A DNA stretch of 64,000 nucleotides from positions 186,001 to 250,000 of the forward strand of contig NZ_JARUND010000001.1 in assembly GCF_036898825.1 (NCBI RefSeq), written 5' to 3'. This document shows positions 9,701 through 17,360 of this stretch, piece by piece; within the stretch, counting starts at the first letter, position 1; every line of letters starts with the position of its first letter. This DNA is from Streptomyces sp. B21-083. Lineage in GTDB: Bacteria; Actinomycetota; Actinomycetes; Streptomycetales; Streptomycetaceae. Below the pieces are notes generated by a model that saw nothing but the letters and a program-made list of their open reading frames with translations, was not told where the DNA came from and searched no databases. The position numbers and the translations under genes are program-made.

Positions 9701-10993
9701 ATCGACACCGACCGCGAAGACTCCGACACCGCCTTCCAAGCGGCCACGTACAGCCACTTGGCTGATTTCCCGTACGCCGAGAACCTCGCCCGCGGCATCA
9801 CCGACGCTGAAACCCGCTGTGCCGTACTGCTCCACATTGCGATCATCTCTGCCCAGCGCGGCGACGGTGACACCGCGATCCGACTGGCTGCAGAAATGCA
9901 GGACGACGGCCCGTGCGGCGCAGACGAGCTTCAGGAAGTAACCCACGCCTTCGCCGCGGCTGGCCATCTGGCGCAGGCCTCTCGTGCCGCAGAGTTGATT
10001 GCCGACCCCGACGACAGAGCCGCCGCAATCGCCGTAGTCGCCGACACCCATCTGACCGCCGGTGACGCCGAATTCGCCGACAGACTCATCACCAGCGCGA
10101 CGGAATTGCTCACCCAAGCGGAAAACGTCCAGGTGGCGGAGACCGCCGCTGCGCTCGCCGCCACCGCCATCCGGGCCCATCGCCCCGACCGCGTGGCACC
10201 GCTTGAACATCGCCTGCGCACTCTGTGGCAGCGCGGCATCTTCCATGCACGACTCGCCACGAGTGCCGGAGCCGACCACGCGCAGGCCGCCGCGACCATC
10301 GCCAAAGCCCTGGATGACCCCTACGAGCGCAGCATGGTGTACAACCGGCTCGCCGCCGCCTGGGCGGCCATCGGTGACGGGGCGATGGTCACCCAGATGA
10401 TCAACGCCGCACTCTACGAAGCACGAGCTTCGCGCCGCGGAGATGCACCGAGTTGGCTCGCCGAGACCGAATTCATGGGTATCGACGCACTGGTGCAGGT
10501 CGGGCTGCTCGACCATGCCGAGCAGCTCCTGGACCCCGATCTCGCTCGTGCCGGCCGCGGCTTCCGCGTCGAGAAGCGTTCGGCATACCTCGCCCAACGC
10601 CTGGCCGAGGCAGGCCACTTCGACCATGCGATCCGGGTAGCCGAGTCGATCTCCAAGCCGTTCCAGCCGGGATTGTGGAACGAGTTGACCGAGACAGACC
10701 AACGCGATGCTGCTCTAGGCGCGATCGTAACGGTCATGGCAACAGTGGGAGGTCTATCCGACCGGGCGCTCACCGTAGCTGACATGATCGGCGGCCCTGT
10801 CGACCGCGCCAACGCGCTCGCCGAGATCGCCCGCAGCCTCGCTCGACAAGGCCGCCCGGTACGGGCGCGGCAACTCCTTGCCTCTGCCCTGGCCCTCGGT
10901 GAATGGACAGCACCGCTTCGCGCCCTCGCAGAAGTGGCACCCGACGTCGCCCAATCCGTCCTTCCCGAAATCGCACGAAACGCTCAGCCCTGA
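6743..10993 (+). CDS. STAND/NACHT-like NTPase with long C-terminal helical (TPR-like) repeats
   Basis: 1416 residues. A short Gly/Gln motif lies near residues 25-36. A P-loop variant AEAWSGKT (about 86-93) is followed by a Walker B CLLLVVDGIDE near 175. After the NTPase and winged-helix-like region, roughly residues 420-1416 are Ala/Leu-rich paired helices of TPR type (for example PERAVALIDAIAGAGQQ), which would be the sensor. Bacterial STAND proteins of this plan act as phage sensors, and the role here is inferred. It starts inside the upstream small gene. The stop TGA at 10991-10993 coincides with the first bases of the IS5-family terminal repeat, so the natural C-terminus may have been lost. 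Confidence 0.85.
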   Translation: MRGKWKAGRLPAEQQDWEQTVQNSYVEGDLHQTVNVGAASPEALRPEVFLGHVRELVPERLDAREAELAELAAFCFGNEPYVWWVAEAWSGKTALLAWFVLHPPDGVDVLHFFVRGGESYWSDSTAFNTWLHAQLTTYLDATPSDTKDPRQLHAEWEDLLRQALDSAETAGRCLLLVVDGIDEDQGRNRAEPLPSILSLLPREPALRVVLAGRPQYDLPTDVTGHPVLTCRGRLLDGSARAASLYREARLELDTLLRSGGQLAKDILGFTVASEGAVSTAEIAELTNTWEHYIRETIVNGGGRALRVTTFPDGGDGFVFTHETLREQAQAFLGEAMLNAYRERVNDWASRYREAHWPDSTPFFLVARYGKLLADTGGLAALTDLALDPARHALMRRKIGGDGTALTDIITAQLQWSRQRDPDLASAVRLARTRWELTRPNLHMPEHLPAVWALLGQPERAVALIDAIAGAGQQTAAQRLLVDALLRVGKYTAAIAETEAMNDGEERTAAQEQLIGALLRVGAYTAAAEAACTIEESGRRAASLLYVATATLRAGDADLAEGMIAVALDDCGEEDGTKAFVDYARLRGPDYARAIQHPGLRDGALCLIVEEYAEHGHVTEAADLANEVRDELLHAYAKLLVAAAGEGSLDQNMHLRLMELIEAEPDFREPVLGTMSCCFALKYNYRQVWDTVSLMKDPVQGCLPVIDLYVKREAFDQAEGLAKAMADTQRSATPIDHLGTLLVSAGALDRAVAIAKALAERLPHVDGCVRVLADIGAQLVMAGDRRGLLIFAAAEPLADTSRNTAGAAPFVAMRFAADSIERILARGRPAAYAALAIAAARTGDLAATTRYLRIVADSHADSHQHELLFAAKDIARSGHEDAAMCAIDMLEHPVGRASAALVLGKAAVAQERPETARRAALFAARQRFIDTQLDVEDPDFNPREVDSADLEMAGALFAEAAWVLAAAGATDEASQMVLRAEAAARQTIDTDREDSDTAFQAATYSHLADFPYAENLARGITDAETRCAVLLHIAIISAQRGDGDTAIRLAAEMQDDGPCGADELQEVTHAFAAAGHLAQASRAAELIADPDDRAAAIAVVADTHLTAGDAEFADRLITSATELLTQAENVQVAETAAALAATAIRAHRPDRVAPLEHRLRTLWQRGIFHARLATSAGADHAQAAATIAKALDDPYERSMVYNRLAAAWAAIGDGAMVTQMINAALYEARASRRGDAPSWLAETEFMGIDALVQVGLLDHAEQLLDPDLARAGRGFRVEKRSAYLAQRLAEAGHFDHAIRVAESISKPFQPGLWNELTETDQRDAALGAIVTVMATVGGLSDRALTVADMIGGPVDRANALAEIARSLARQGRPVRARQLLASALALGEWTAPLRALAEVAPDVAQSVLPEIARNAQP

Positions 10994-11000
10994 GAGGACG

Positions 11001-11405
11001 TTAAGTCCGTTTCTGATAGCGGCCGCGTCCGGGTTGTTCGAGTAGTCCCTGGCGGACGAGTCGTCCCAGGCGGGAGCGGGTGACGTTGATCGAGGGCTCG
11101 TCGGTGGGTAGGTCGAGGTGCTTGTGCAGATCGCGGACGCGGAACACCTTCCCGGGGTGCTCGTTGAACGTGGTCACGATGCGCTGGTAGACGTTTGCGG
11201 TGGCGGTCTCCGCGGGGGCCGTTGCCTGGTCGGGAGGGGCGAGGCCGTCGATGACCTTGCGGGTGGCGGTGAACTCGGCCAGGCGGGCTTCGGTCTCGGC
11301 GAGGGCGGCGGTGAGCCGCTCGATCTGCTCGCGCAGGTTGCCGGCTTGTGCGGCGGTCGCATCGTGTTCGGTCTGCAGCAGCCGCAGGAGTTCGTGGACG
11401 TTCAC
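11001..11405 (-). CDS. coiled-coil plus winged-helix accessory protein of the IS5-family element
   Basis: 134 residues. The N-terminal half (LRLLQTEHDATAAQAGNL and onwards) is heptad-like and Leu/Glu/Ala-rich, as expected for a coiled coil. The C-terminal half (VYQRIVTTFNEHPGKVFRVR, then INVTRSRLGRLVRQGLLE) fits a winged helix. Its ATG at 11405 overlaps the transposase stop as ATGA, so it is translated after the transposase. It lies inside the IS ends. A DNA-binding helper or repressor role is plausible but unproven. The interrupting IS probably abolishes normal expression. Confidence 0.7.
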   Translation of the reverse strand: MNVHELLRLLQTEHDATAAQAGNLREQIERLTAALAETEARLAEFTATRKVIDGLAPPDQATAPAETATANVYQRIVTTFNEHPGKVFRVRDLHKHLDLPTDEPSINVTRSRLGRLVRQGLLEQPGRGRYQKRT

Positions 11406-11946
11406 GCGGCCAGCTCCACGTCGTCCCGCCAGGTGGGGGTAGGGGTGGTGAGGCGGCGGAGCATGCCGGCGGTGGAGGCCCAGTAGACGCGGGAGGCCGC
11501 GTTGTCGGGCCGGTGGTCGTAGTCACGGGCGAGGCGGCGGTGCAGCATGAGGGTGCCGTTGACCTGCTCGACCACCCACCGCTTCGGTTGCGGCACGAAG
11601 CCCTTGCCTTCGTCGTCGGGGTTGCGGCGGACCACCTCGACGGTGATGTCCTTCACTGCCCCGTGGATGATCACGGCGTCTTTGAAACCCTGGTCGACCA
11701 GGACCTTTTCCAGGCGCATCCCGCACCGCTCGGCCGCCTGGTCCAGCAGGGCGATGCCGGCCTCGTTGTCATGCGCGCTCGCGGCGAGGATCACCACACC
11801 GATGATCAGGCCCAGCACGTCGACGGCAAGTCCCCGCTTTCTGCCGGGTGTCTTCTTGTGTGCGTCCAGTCCCGTCGTCTCCTTCGGCACCCCGGCCGCC
11901 GCGCGGACGGACTGGGTGTCGATGATCACCAGGGACGGGTCCTCTA

Positions 11947-12948
11947 GGACTTGTCCGGTCGATCATGTAACTGCTCCGTGTCCGGGTCGTTGATGTGGGC
12001 ATGGGGCGGGGTGATCTGAGTGATGCCGAGTGGGAACGGCTGCAGCCGTTCCTGCCGGTCAGCAACAGGCGTTGTGGCAGGTGGCGGGATCACCGGCAGG
12101 TGATCGACGGGATTCTGCACCGGGTGCGGACCGGTGTGCAGTGGCGTGATCTGCCCGAACGGTTCGGTCCGTGGAAGACCGTCTATGAACGGCATCGGCT
12201 GTGGTCGGGCGACGGCACTTGGGAACGACTGCTCCAGCAGGTCCAGGCCGAGGCCGACGCGGCGGGTGAGATCGACTGGGACATCTCGGTCGACTCCACC
12301 ATCGTGCGGGCGCATCAGCATGCCGCCGGGGCCCGCACCGATCCGCCGCCGGCTCCCTCGTCAAAGGGGGACGCGCAGACAGAACACCAGGACGAGACGC
12401 CGTGGCAGAGTCTCGTCGCCCGCCTGGCGGAGGTGGTGCTGGAGGCGAGGGTCTGGGCCGTTCGCGCGGCGGGTTCACGACCAAGCTCCACCTGAGCGCA
12501 GACGGCCGCTGCCGCCCGCTGTCCCTCGTTGTCACGCCAGGGCAGCGGGCGGACTGCACTCAGTTCGAACCGGTGCTGGAGAAGATCTGCGTCCCCCGAC
12601 TCGGGCAGGGCAGGCCACGCAAGAAGCCGGACAGCCTGGCTGCGGACAAGGCATACAGCAACGGGCCCTGCCGCGATTACCTGCGACGACGCGGCATCCG
12701 GCACACCATCCCCGAGAAGACCGACAGCCAGGCGGCCCGCCTGCGCAAAGGCTCGCGAGGCGGGCGCCCGCCGGGGTTCGACGAAGAGCGGTACAAAAAA
12801 CGCAACACTGTGGAACGGGCCATCAACCGGCTCAAGAACGCTCGAGCCGTCGCCACCCGATACGACAAGCGCGGCTACGTATTCCTCGGCACGGCCACCG
12901 CAGCAGCCCTCGTCATTTGGCTCCGGACATGATCGACCGGACAAGTCC
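11947..12948 (+). mobile_element. IS5-family (IS427-like) element nested in another IS
   Basis: 1002 bp bounded by a perfect 22-bp inverted repeat beginning GGACTTGTCCGGTCGATC (11947-11968 and 12927-12948), with a TA target duplication at 11945-11946 and 12949-12950. It encodes a two-frame transposase on the plus strand. Perfect ends and intact motifs indicate a recent, possibly active copy. Confidence 0.93.
11995..12932 (+). CDS. IS5-family transposase in two overlapping frames
   Basis: The first frame starts at GTG 11995 (MGMGRGDLSDAEWERLQPFL) and carries DGILHRVRTGVQWRDLP and the first catalytic Asp in ISVDSTIVRAH, stopping near 12495. The second frame, from about 12402, continues with LGRSRGGFTTKLHLSADG, the second Asp in LAADKAYSNG and the Glu in NTVERAINRLKNAR, stopping at 12932. 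The catalytic triad is split between frames, so a full enzyme needs a ribosomal frameshift in the overlap (about 12402-12470), as is known for this IS group. Confidence 0.88.
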
Positions 12949-13366
12949 TAATCGTCTGGCACGCTCCCGCACCTGGCAGCGCAGGATCTCCTGGATCCGC
13001 TGGTCAAGGCCGTCCTGGCGCCACAGGGTGAAGTAGTAGAACACGGCCGACCAGGCCGGGAGGTCGTGCGGCAGGAGCCGCCACTGACAGCCCGTCCGGT
13101 TCTGGTAGAGCAGCGCGTTCACGACCTCGCGCAGGTCGCAGGAGCCCGGGTCCCCGGTCGCCGACCGCGCCACCCGCTCCTGCTTCCATGCGGTGACCAG
13201 CGGCTCGATCAGCGCCCACTGCGGGTCGGACAAGTCGGTTGAGTACGGCATCCGTTCCATGCCCGCGACTCCATCATGCACACGACATGACGCGAGCGTG
13301 GAACCGTCCCATCACCCACGAACGGGCGACACCACATCACCAGGAACGGGACTTAACGTCCTCTCA

Positions 13367-13817
13367 AACCACACAGGGCTACGTAGCTGTCTTCGCCGAG
13401 GACATCGTCAAACACTACCAAGAATTCCTCAATCACCGCCGGGCAGTCCGTCCCGAGGGCGAGTATCCCGACGTAACGCCCGAAGAATGGGCCGAGTTCG
13501 AGGAGCACTTCGACAAACGAAAAGTCGAGTTGGGAAACTGCGCCCGCCCCTACGGAACTACATGCCAGCACGAACACGCCTGCATCCGATGCCCGATGCT
13601 GCAGGTCAACCCGAAGATGTTGCCCAGGCTCGCAGAGATCGAGAAGGACCTGCTCCTCCGCCGCAAGCGAGCGGAGGAGGAACAGTGGCTCGGCGAGATC
13701 GAGGGCATCGATCTGACCCTGACCTTCGTCCGCACCAAGCAAGCCGACGCGGCCCGCCTCACACGCCGAACCCCCGTCGCCCTCGGCACCCCAACCGTCC
13801 CATCCCCGAACCGCTGA
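13367..13817 (+). pseudogene. C-terminal remnant of a large site-specific integrase
   Basis: Open frame from the IS5-family right end to TGA 13817, about 149 residues. GYVAVFAEDIVKHYQEFL and EEHFDKRKVELG, then the Cys/His segment TCQHEHACIRCPML, match the C-terminal tail found in large Streptomyces tyrosine recombinases. The catalytic domain is absent. The element cut or fused away the 5' part, because the other flank of the IS is the unrelated STAND gene. Confidence 0.75.
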
Positions 13818-13886
13818 CGACCAGGGTCGGACGCCAGCGATGACACTCCCGAAAGACGGAGGCCACGGCGTGAGTGAATAGGGGGC

Positions 13887-15509
13887 ATGCTCTTCGACTT
13901 CACGTACGACCACGACGGTGAACGGCTCAGCGGTGTGTATGGCGGCGATCCTTCCGGGGGCACCGCCGTGGTGCTGCATGGCGCAGGCACCAGCAGCACG
14001 GAGCGACTGCTGCCGCTGGTGCGGGAGTTCGTGGCCCACGGCTGTCGCGGGATCGCCTTCGACTTCTCCGGGCATGGCGAAAGCACCGGAAAGCTGAGCG
14101 AGTTGAGCCTGCGGCGACGGTTCGAGCAGGCCGTCGCGGTGATCGACGCGTACGCGGGCGCGGACGGGCCGCTGGCCCTGGTGGGTTTCAGCATGAGCGG
14201 CCAGACGGTGTCCGATCTCGTGGCGCACTACGGAGAGCGGGTGGCGGCGCTGGGGCTGTGCGCGCCCGCCGTGTACACGGCCGAGGCGTGGGACGTGCCC
14301 TTCGGGGACGGGAACGGCCAGTTCAGCAGGATCATCCGGCGGCCGGACAGCTGGCGTGAGGCGCCCGCCCTTCAAGTCTTACGGGCGTACGAGGGCCGGG
14401 CGGTGCTCGCCGTGCCGGGCACGGACGCGGTGATCCCGTCGGCGGTGACCGAGGCCGTACAGGACGCGCTGGCCGCGCGCGCCCAGTACACGCGGTTCGA
14501 CCTTCCGGACGCACAGCACCAGCTGGGAATGTGGTTCCGCGATCACGGCGACGACCGGCGGGAGTTCGTGGAGGCGATGCTGACCGGACTCGACGACCAC
14601 GGCTGGTCGGCCACGCGTGCGTGGGTGGCCAAGCAGCTCGGCAACGGCCGCTCGGTGGCCGACTTGCGCCTGCTGTCCGGCGGTTGGAGCTCCCAGATGC
14701 GTCGGCTCACGCTCGACGACAGCACGGACCTGGTGCAGCGGACCTTCGTGAAGCCGTTCTTCCGCCACCACGGGCCCGGGCTGCTGGCCCGCGAGGCGTC
14801 GGTCCTGGCGCTGCTCGCCGGGCAGGAAGGCATCCCGGCGCCCGGGTTCGTCGCTGTGGACGCCACGGCCGAACACTGCGACCACCCGACCCTGTTGATG
14901 TCCGCGCTGCCGGGCCGCGTCCGCGTGGACGAGGACGACCTCGACCGACGCCTGGACCTGCTCGCGGCCCAGCTCGTCCGCGTCCACGGCGTCGTACCAG
15001 CAGAAAGACCGCGCACATACCAGGCGTGGACGTCCCCGGAGCGCGTCCGCACCCCAGACGGTCCCCTGTGGGAGCGGGCCGTGGACGTGATCCGCCGCGA
15101 CCCGCCGCCGTACGAAGGCTGCTTCCTGCACCGCGACTTCCACCCCGGGAACGTGCTCTTCACAGGAGCCGGACCCAAGCTGCGGATCACCGGAGTCGTG
15201 GACTGGGTCGAGACCTCGTGGGGACCCGCCGACCTCGACGTGGCGCACTGCTCGACCGCGCTCGCGCTGCTGCACGGGCCGGCGTACGGGCTGGCCTTCC
15301 GGGAGCGGTACGAGGCACACGGCGGCCGCGACCTCGCCGACGACCCCGACCACCTGTACTGGCTGCTGCTCGACGCCCTGCACTACTCCCCCGACGGAGC
15401 GAAACTGGCCGGGCCGTGGCGTGAACTGGGACGGGACGATCTGACGCCCGAGGTGCTGGGAGAACGGCTGGAGGCGTACGTGGACGGACTGCTGCGACGA
15501 TACGGCTGA
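13887..15509 (+). CDS. alpha/beta hydrolase - aminoglycoside-phosphotransferase-like fusion
   Basis: 540 residues in one uninterrupted frame. Residues 1 to about 235 are an alpha/beta hydrolase: oxyanion region VVLHGAG, nucleophile elbow GFSMSGQ, acid in VPGTDAVI and His in DAQHQLGM. From about 250 to the end it is a kinase of the phosphotransferase type: LLSGGWSSQMRRL (nucleotide loop), CFLHRDFHPGNVLF (catalytic loop with Asp and Asn) and VVDWVETSWGPADLD (metal Asp). AGGGGG precedes the ATG. Both active sites look complete. The substrate is unknown; antibiotic or small-molecule modification is possible. It could be two ancestral genes fused after loss of a stop codon. Confidence 0.85.
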   Translation: MLFDFTYDHDGERLSGVYGGDPSGGTAVVLHGAGTSSTERLLPLVREFVAHGCRGIAFDFSGHGESTGKLSELSLRRRFEQAVAVIDAYAGADGPLALVGFSMSGQTVSDLVAHYGERVAALGLCAPAVYTAEAWDVPFGDGNGQFSRIIRRPDSWREAPALQVLRAYEGRAVLAVPGTDAVIPSAVTEAVQDALAARAQYTRFDLPDAQHQLGMWFRDHGDDRREFVEAMLTGLDDHGWSATRAWVAKQLGNGRSVADLRLLSGGWSSQMRRLTLDDSTDLVQRTFVKPFFRHHGPGLLAREASVLALLAGQEGIPAPGFVAVDATAEHCDHPTLLMSALPGRVRVDEDDLDRRLDLLAAQLVRVHGVVPAERPRTYQAWTSPERVRTPDGPLWERAVDVIRRDPPPYEGCFLHRDFHPGNVLFTGAGPKLRITGVVDWVETSWGPADLDVAHCSTALALLHGPAYGLAFRERYEAHGGRDLADDPDHLYWLLLDALHYSPDGAKLAGPWRELGRDDLTPEVLGERLEAYVDGLLRRYG

Positions 15510-15555
15510 CCGGCCCTGGACCACTCGTCTGACACCGAACCGAGGAGACGTGCGA

Positions 15556-16500
15556 ATGGCCGCCGTGGTGCTCGTTCATGGCCTGTATCACCGTCCCGAA
15601 CACTTCTCCCTGGTGGCAGAACCCTTGCGGACCGCAGGAACCGAGGTCGTCGTTCCCGAACTCCACAAGGGCTCATTGCCCGCTGACACAGCCGCGGTCC
15701 AGGCCGTCATCGACTCGCTACCGGAGCCTCCGGTTGTGCTCGGTCACTCCTACGGAGGGTCAGTGATCACCGGGTTGCGCGGGGCGGGACACCTGGTCTA
15801 TCTGGCGGCCTTCGTACCGGATGTCGGCGAGAGCGCGGCCGGCCTGGGGGGCGCGTCCCTGCAGTTCCAGGACGCGATCAACCGCGAGCCCGACGGCTCG
15901 ACCAGCCTGCACCCTGATCGCGCTGCCGAAACCCTCTACGGCGACTGTCCCGAACCTCTCGCCGCCTGGCCGGTTCGCCTGCTGCGTGCGCAAGTCTCAG
16001 GCTGTGGGCGAGGCATCCCAGAGCGCCACAGCTGGAAGCATGCTCCCTCCGCCTACGTCGTATGCGCACAGGACCGGGCCATCGACCCCGGCCTGCAGCG
16101 GAAGATGGCCTCGCGCTGCACCGACGCACGCGAGTGGCAGACGGGCCACTCCCCGTTCGTAGGGCAGCCCAATCTCATCGTTGAACTCCTACAGGAACTG
16201 CTCGCCACCAACACCCTGCGCAGGCGACATGCGTCCCGGATCGCGGACAGCCACAACGGCCCCTCGCCGGTGGAGATCATCGTGAGGTCGGTGACCCACA
16301 ACCGGTTCGGCGCCGGTGCGGTGAAGTCTCTGTTGACCAGGTCCGGGGCCAGGGTGGCCTTCGGATCCCGGCGCGTGAAGCCCTTCCGTCGCGGGCTCAC
16401 ACCCGCGAGGTCGGCCTCACGCATCAGGCGCTCGACCCGTTTGCGGCCCACCGGGGTGCCCTCGCGTTTCAGCACGGCGTGCACGCGCGGAGAGCCGTAG
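15556..16500 (+). CDS. alpha/beta hydrolase with IS-derived C-terminal extension
   Basis: The start is ATG 15556 because GAGGAG lies eight bases upstream; the GTG at 15550 is too close to it. Residues 1 to about 220 are an esterase-type alpha/beta hydrolase: VVLVHGLYHRPEHF, elbow LGHSYGGSV, acid region VCAQDRAID and catalytic His in WQTGHSPF. After about LLQELLATN the frame enters antisense IS3 transposase DNA (from about 16229) and gains roughly 90 Arg/Ser-rich residues before TAG. The natural end was probably replaced by the insertion. The core fold should still form, but whether the extended protein is stable is unclear. Confidence 0.8.
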   Translation: MAAVVLVHGLYHRPEHFSLVAEPLRTAGTEVVVPELHKGSLPADTAAVQAVIDSLPEPPVVLGHSYGGSVITGLRGAGHLVYLAAFVPDVGESAAGLGGASLQFQDAINREPDGSTSLHPDRAAETLYGDCPEPLAAWPVRLLRAQVSGCGRGIPERHSWKHAPSAYVVCAQDRAIDPGLQRKMASRCTDAREWQTGHSPFVGQPNLIVELLQELLATNTLRRRHASRIADSHNGPSPVEIIVRSVTHNRFGAGAVKSLLTRSGARVAFGSRRVKPFRRGLTPARSASRIRRSTRLRPTGVPSRFSTACTRGEP

Positions 16501-16586
16501 ATGCCGGCGGAGTCGGCGTGGATCTCCTTGATCCGCTCGGTCAGCTCGATGGCGTCCCGCGGCCTGGCGCGCATGAAGCGCCTCAC
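16229..16586 (-). pseudogene. IS3-family transposase remnant (OrfB middle part)
   Basis: The minus strand reads AIELTERIKEIHADSAGIYG, SPRVHAVLKREG, then NRLWVTDLTMISTGEGPLWL, which is the HTH_21 region and the start of the rve catalytic core with its first Asp. The frame loses similarity after LSAIRDA, near 16229. No inverted repeat was recognised, so this is a leftover of a deleted IS. Confidence 0.8.
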
Positions 16587-16941
16587 CGAGTGTCAGCGAC
16601 GGGTGAATCAGGATTCAGCCGCCGCCGACACCGAGCTGATCCGGAAGCACACCAAGGCCGAACTGCTGCGCATGGCTTACGCGGGCGGCCTGGTACGCCA
16701 CAACTCCCCCGAACAGTGGCGCAAGGACGAGATCGCCTCCGCCGTCGTCGACAACGAGCTCCGCGCCGCCCGGGCCGGAGCCGAGCAGCCTCCCGCCCCG
16801 CCCAAGGCTGTCGCCCCGCCGAAGCAGCCGCCGGTACGGCACCACCATGACGAGTGCGAGAAGGAGTTGCACGAGGGCGGCACCTGCACCTGCGACCTCA
16901 TCGAACAGTACGGACCACCCTCCGAACGGGACGACTACTGA
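16573..16941 (+). CDS. hypothetical protein, possibly 5'-truncated
   Basis: About 122 residues from ATG 16573, within a frame open from 16501. KHTKAELLRMAYAGGLV and WRKDEIASAVVDNEL are amphipathic and resemble short helix-extended-loop DNA-binding segments (inference). The tail HHDECEKELHEGGTCTC has clustered His and Cys that might bind metal. The start abuts the IS3 remnant and no ribosome-binding site is clear, so the original N-terminus may be missing. No family recognised. Confidence 0.5.
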   Translation: MKRLTECQRRVNQDSAAADTELIRKHTKAELLRMAYAGGLVRHNSPEQWRKDEIASAVVDNELRAARAGAEQPPAPPKAVAPPKQPPVRHHHDECEKELHEGGTCTCDLIEQYGPPSERDDY

Positions 16942-16977
16942 GACGGCTTCCGGCCTCACCCTCCCATCACGCCGGAA

Positions 16978-17002
16978 CCCGGGCCCGTTCTTCAGGCCCG
17001 GG
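16978..17002 (+). terminator. hairpin after the 16573 gene
   Basis: Stem CCCGGGCC / GGCCCGGG with a 9-base loop, 36 bases after the stop at 16941. GC-rich stems without a T-run are normal terminators in Streptomyces. The remaining bases to 17360 (about 360) hold no supported gene and form the leader of the next gene. Confidence 0.55.
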
Positions 17003-17360
17003 GTCTCGTGCTGTCGGGTTCGGGACGGGTGCGGTCGCACGGACCGCGTGGGCCGCTGACAGACGCAGGAAGAGGCGTCACCAGCGACCGTCTCGAACCG
17101 GACTCGCCGCCGTGTTCTCCCTGGTACGGAGTCACGGTGTGAAGTATCCAAGAGATGGGCTCCAGAACATCAAAGATCACCATCTGAAGCGTTAAAAGTT
17201 GCAGGCTACAAATCCGTTCCTGCCTGCGACTTCGGACGCCAAAGGTTTCCTATCGGGGTCATCTGTTATCCCATGTCTTCCGATAGCTCGGTCTGAGCGG
17301 GAGGCGGCCACGCGGCCGCACCGGAATTCGACACCCGCCTCGTACGACCGGTCGGGGAAC

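Larger units (their letters stand above)
11402..13260 (-). pseudogene. IS5-family transposase split by a nested IS
   Basis: The N-terminal part runs from ATG 13260 (GGAG eight bases upstream) and reads MPYSTDLSDPQWALIEPL, the typical IS5-family opening. The C-terminal part ends at 11402. Removing 11947-12948 plus one TA joins VRERARR to LEDPSLVIIDTQSVRAA with no frame change, so the gene was intact before the second insertion. The first catalytic Asp is in IIDTQSVR and the second in LVDQGFKD. As it stands it makes at most two useless fragments. Confidence 0.9.
10991..13366 (-). mobile_element. IS5-family element with accessory gene, itself interrupted
   Basis: The ends carry an 18-bp perfect inverted repeat beginning TGAGAGGACGTTAAGTCC, reading inward from 10991 and from 13366. 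Inside are a transposase gene and an overlapping accessory gene on the minus strand. A second IS (11947-12948) sits in the transposase. No direct target duplication is visible. The left flank is the STAND gene and the right flank an integrase tail, so a deletion or rearrangement has removed one original flank. Confidence 0.85.

Noticed and set aside
9500..10702. 400-residue minus-strand open frame
   Set aside because: Shadow of the STAND NTPase gene with no ribosome-binding site.
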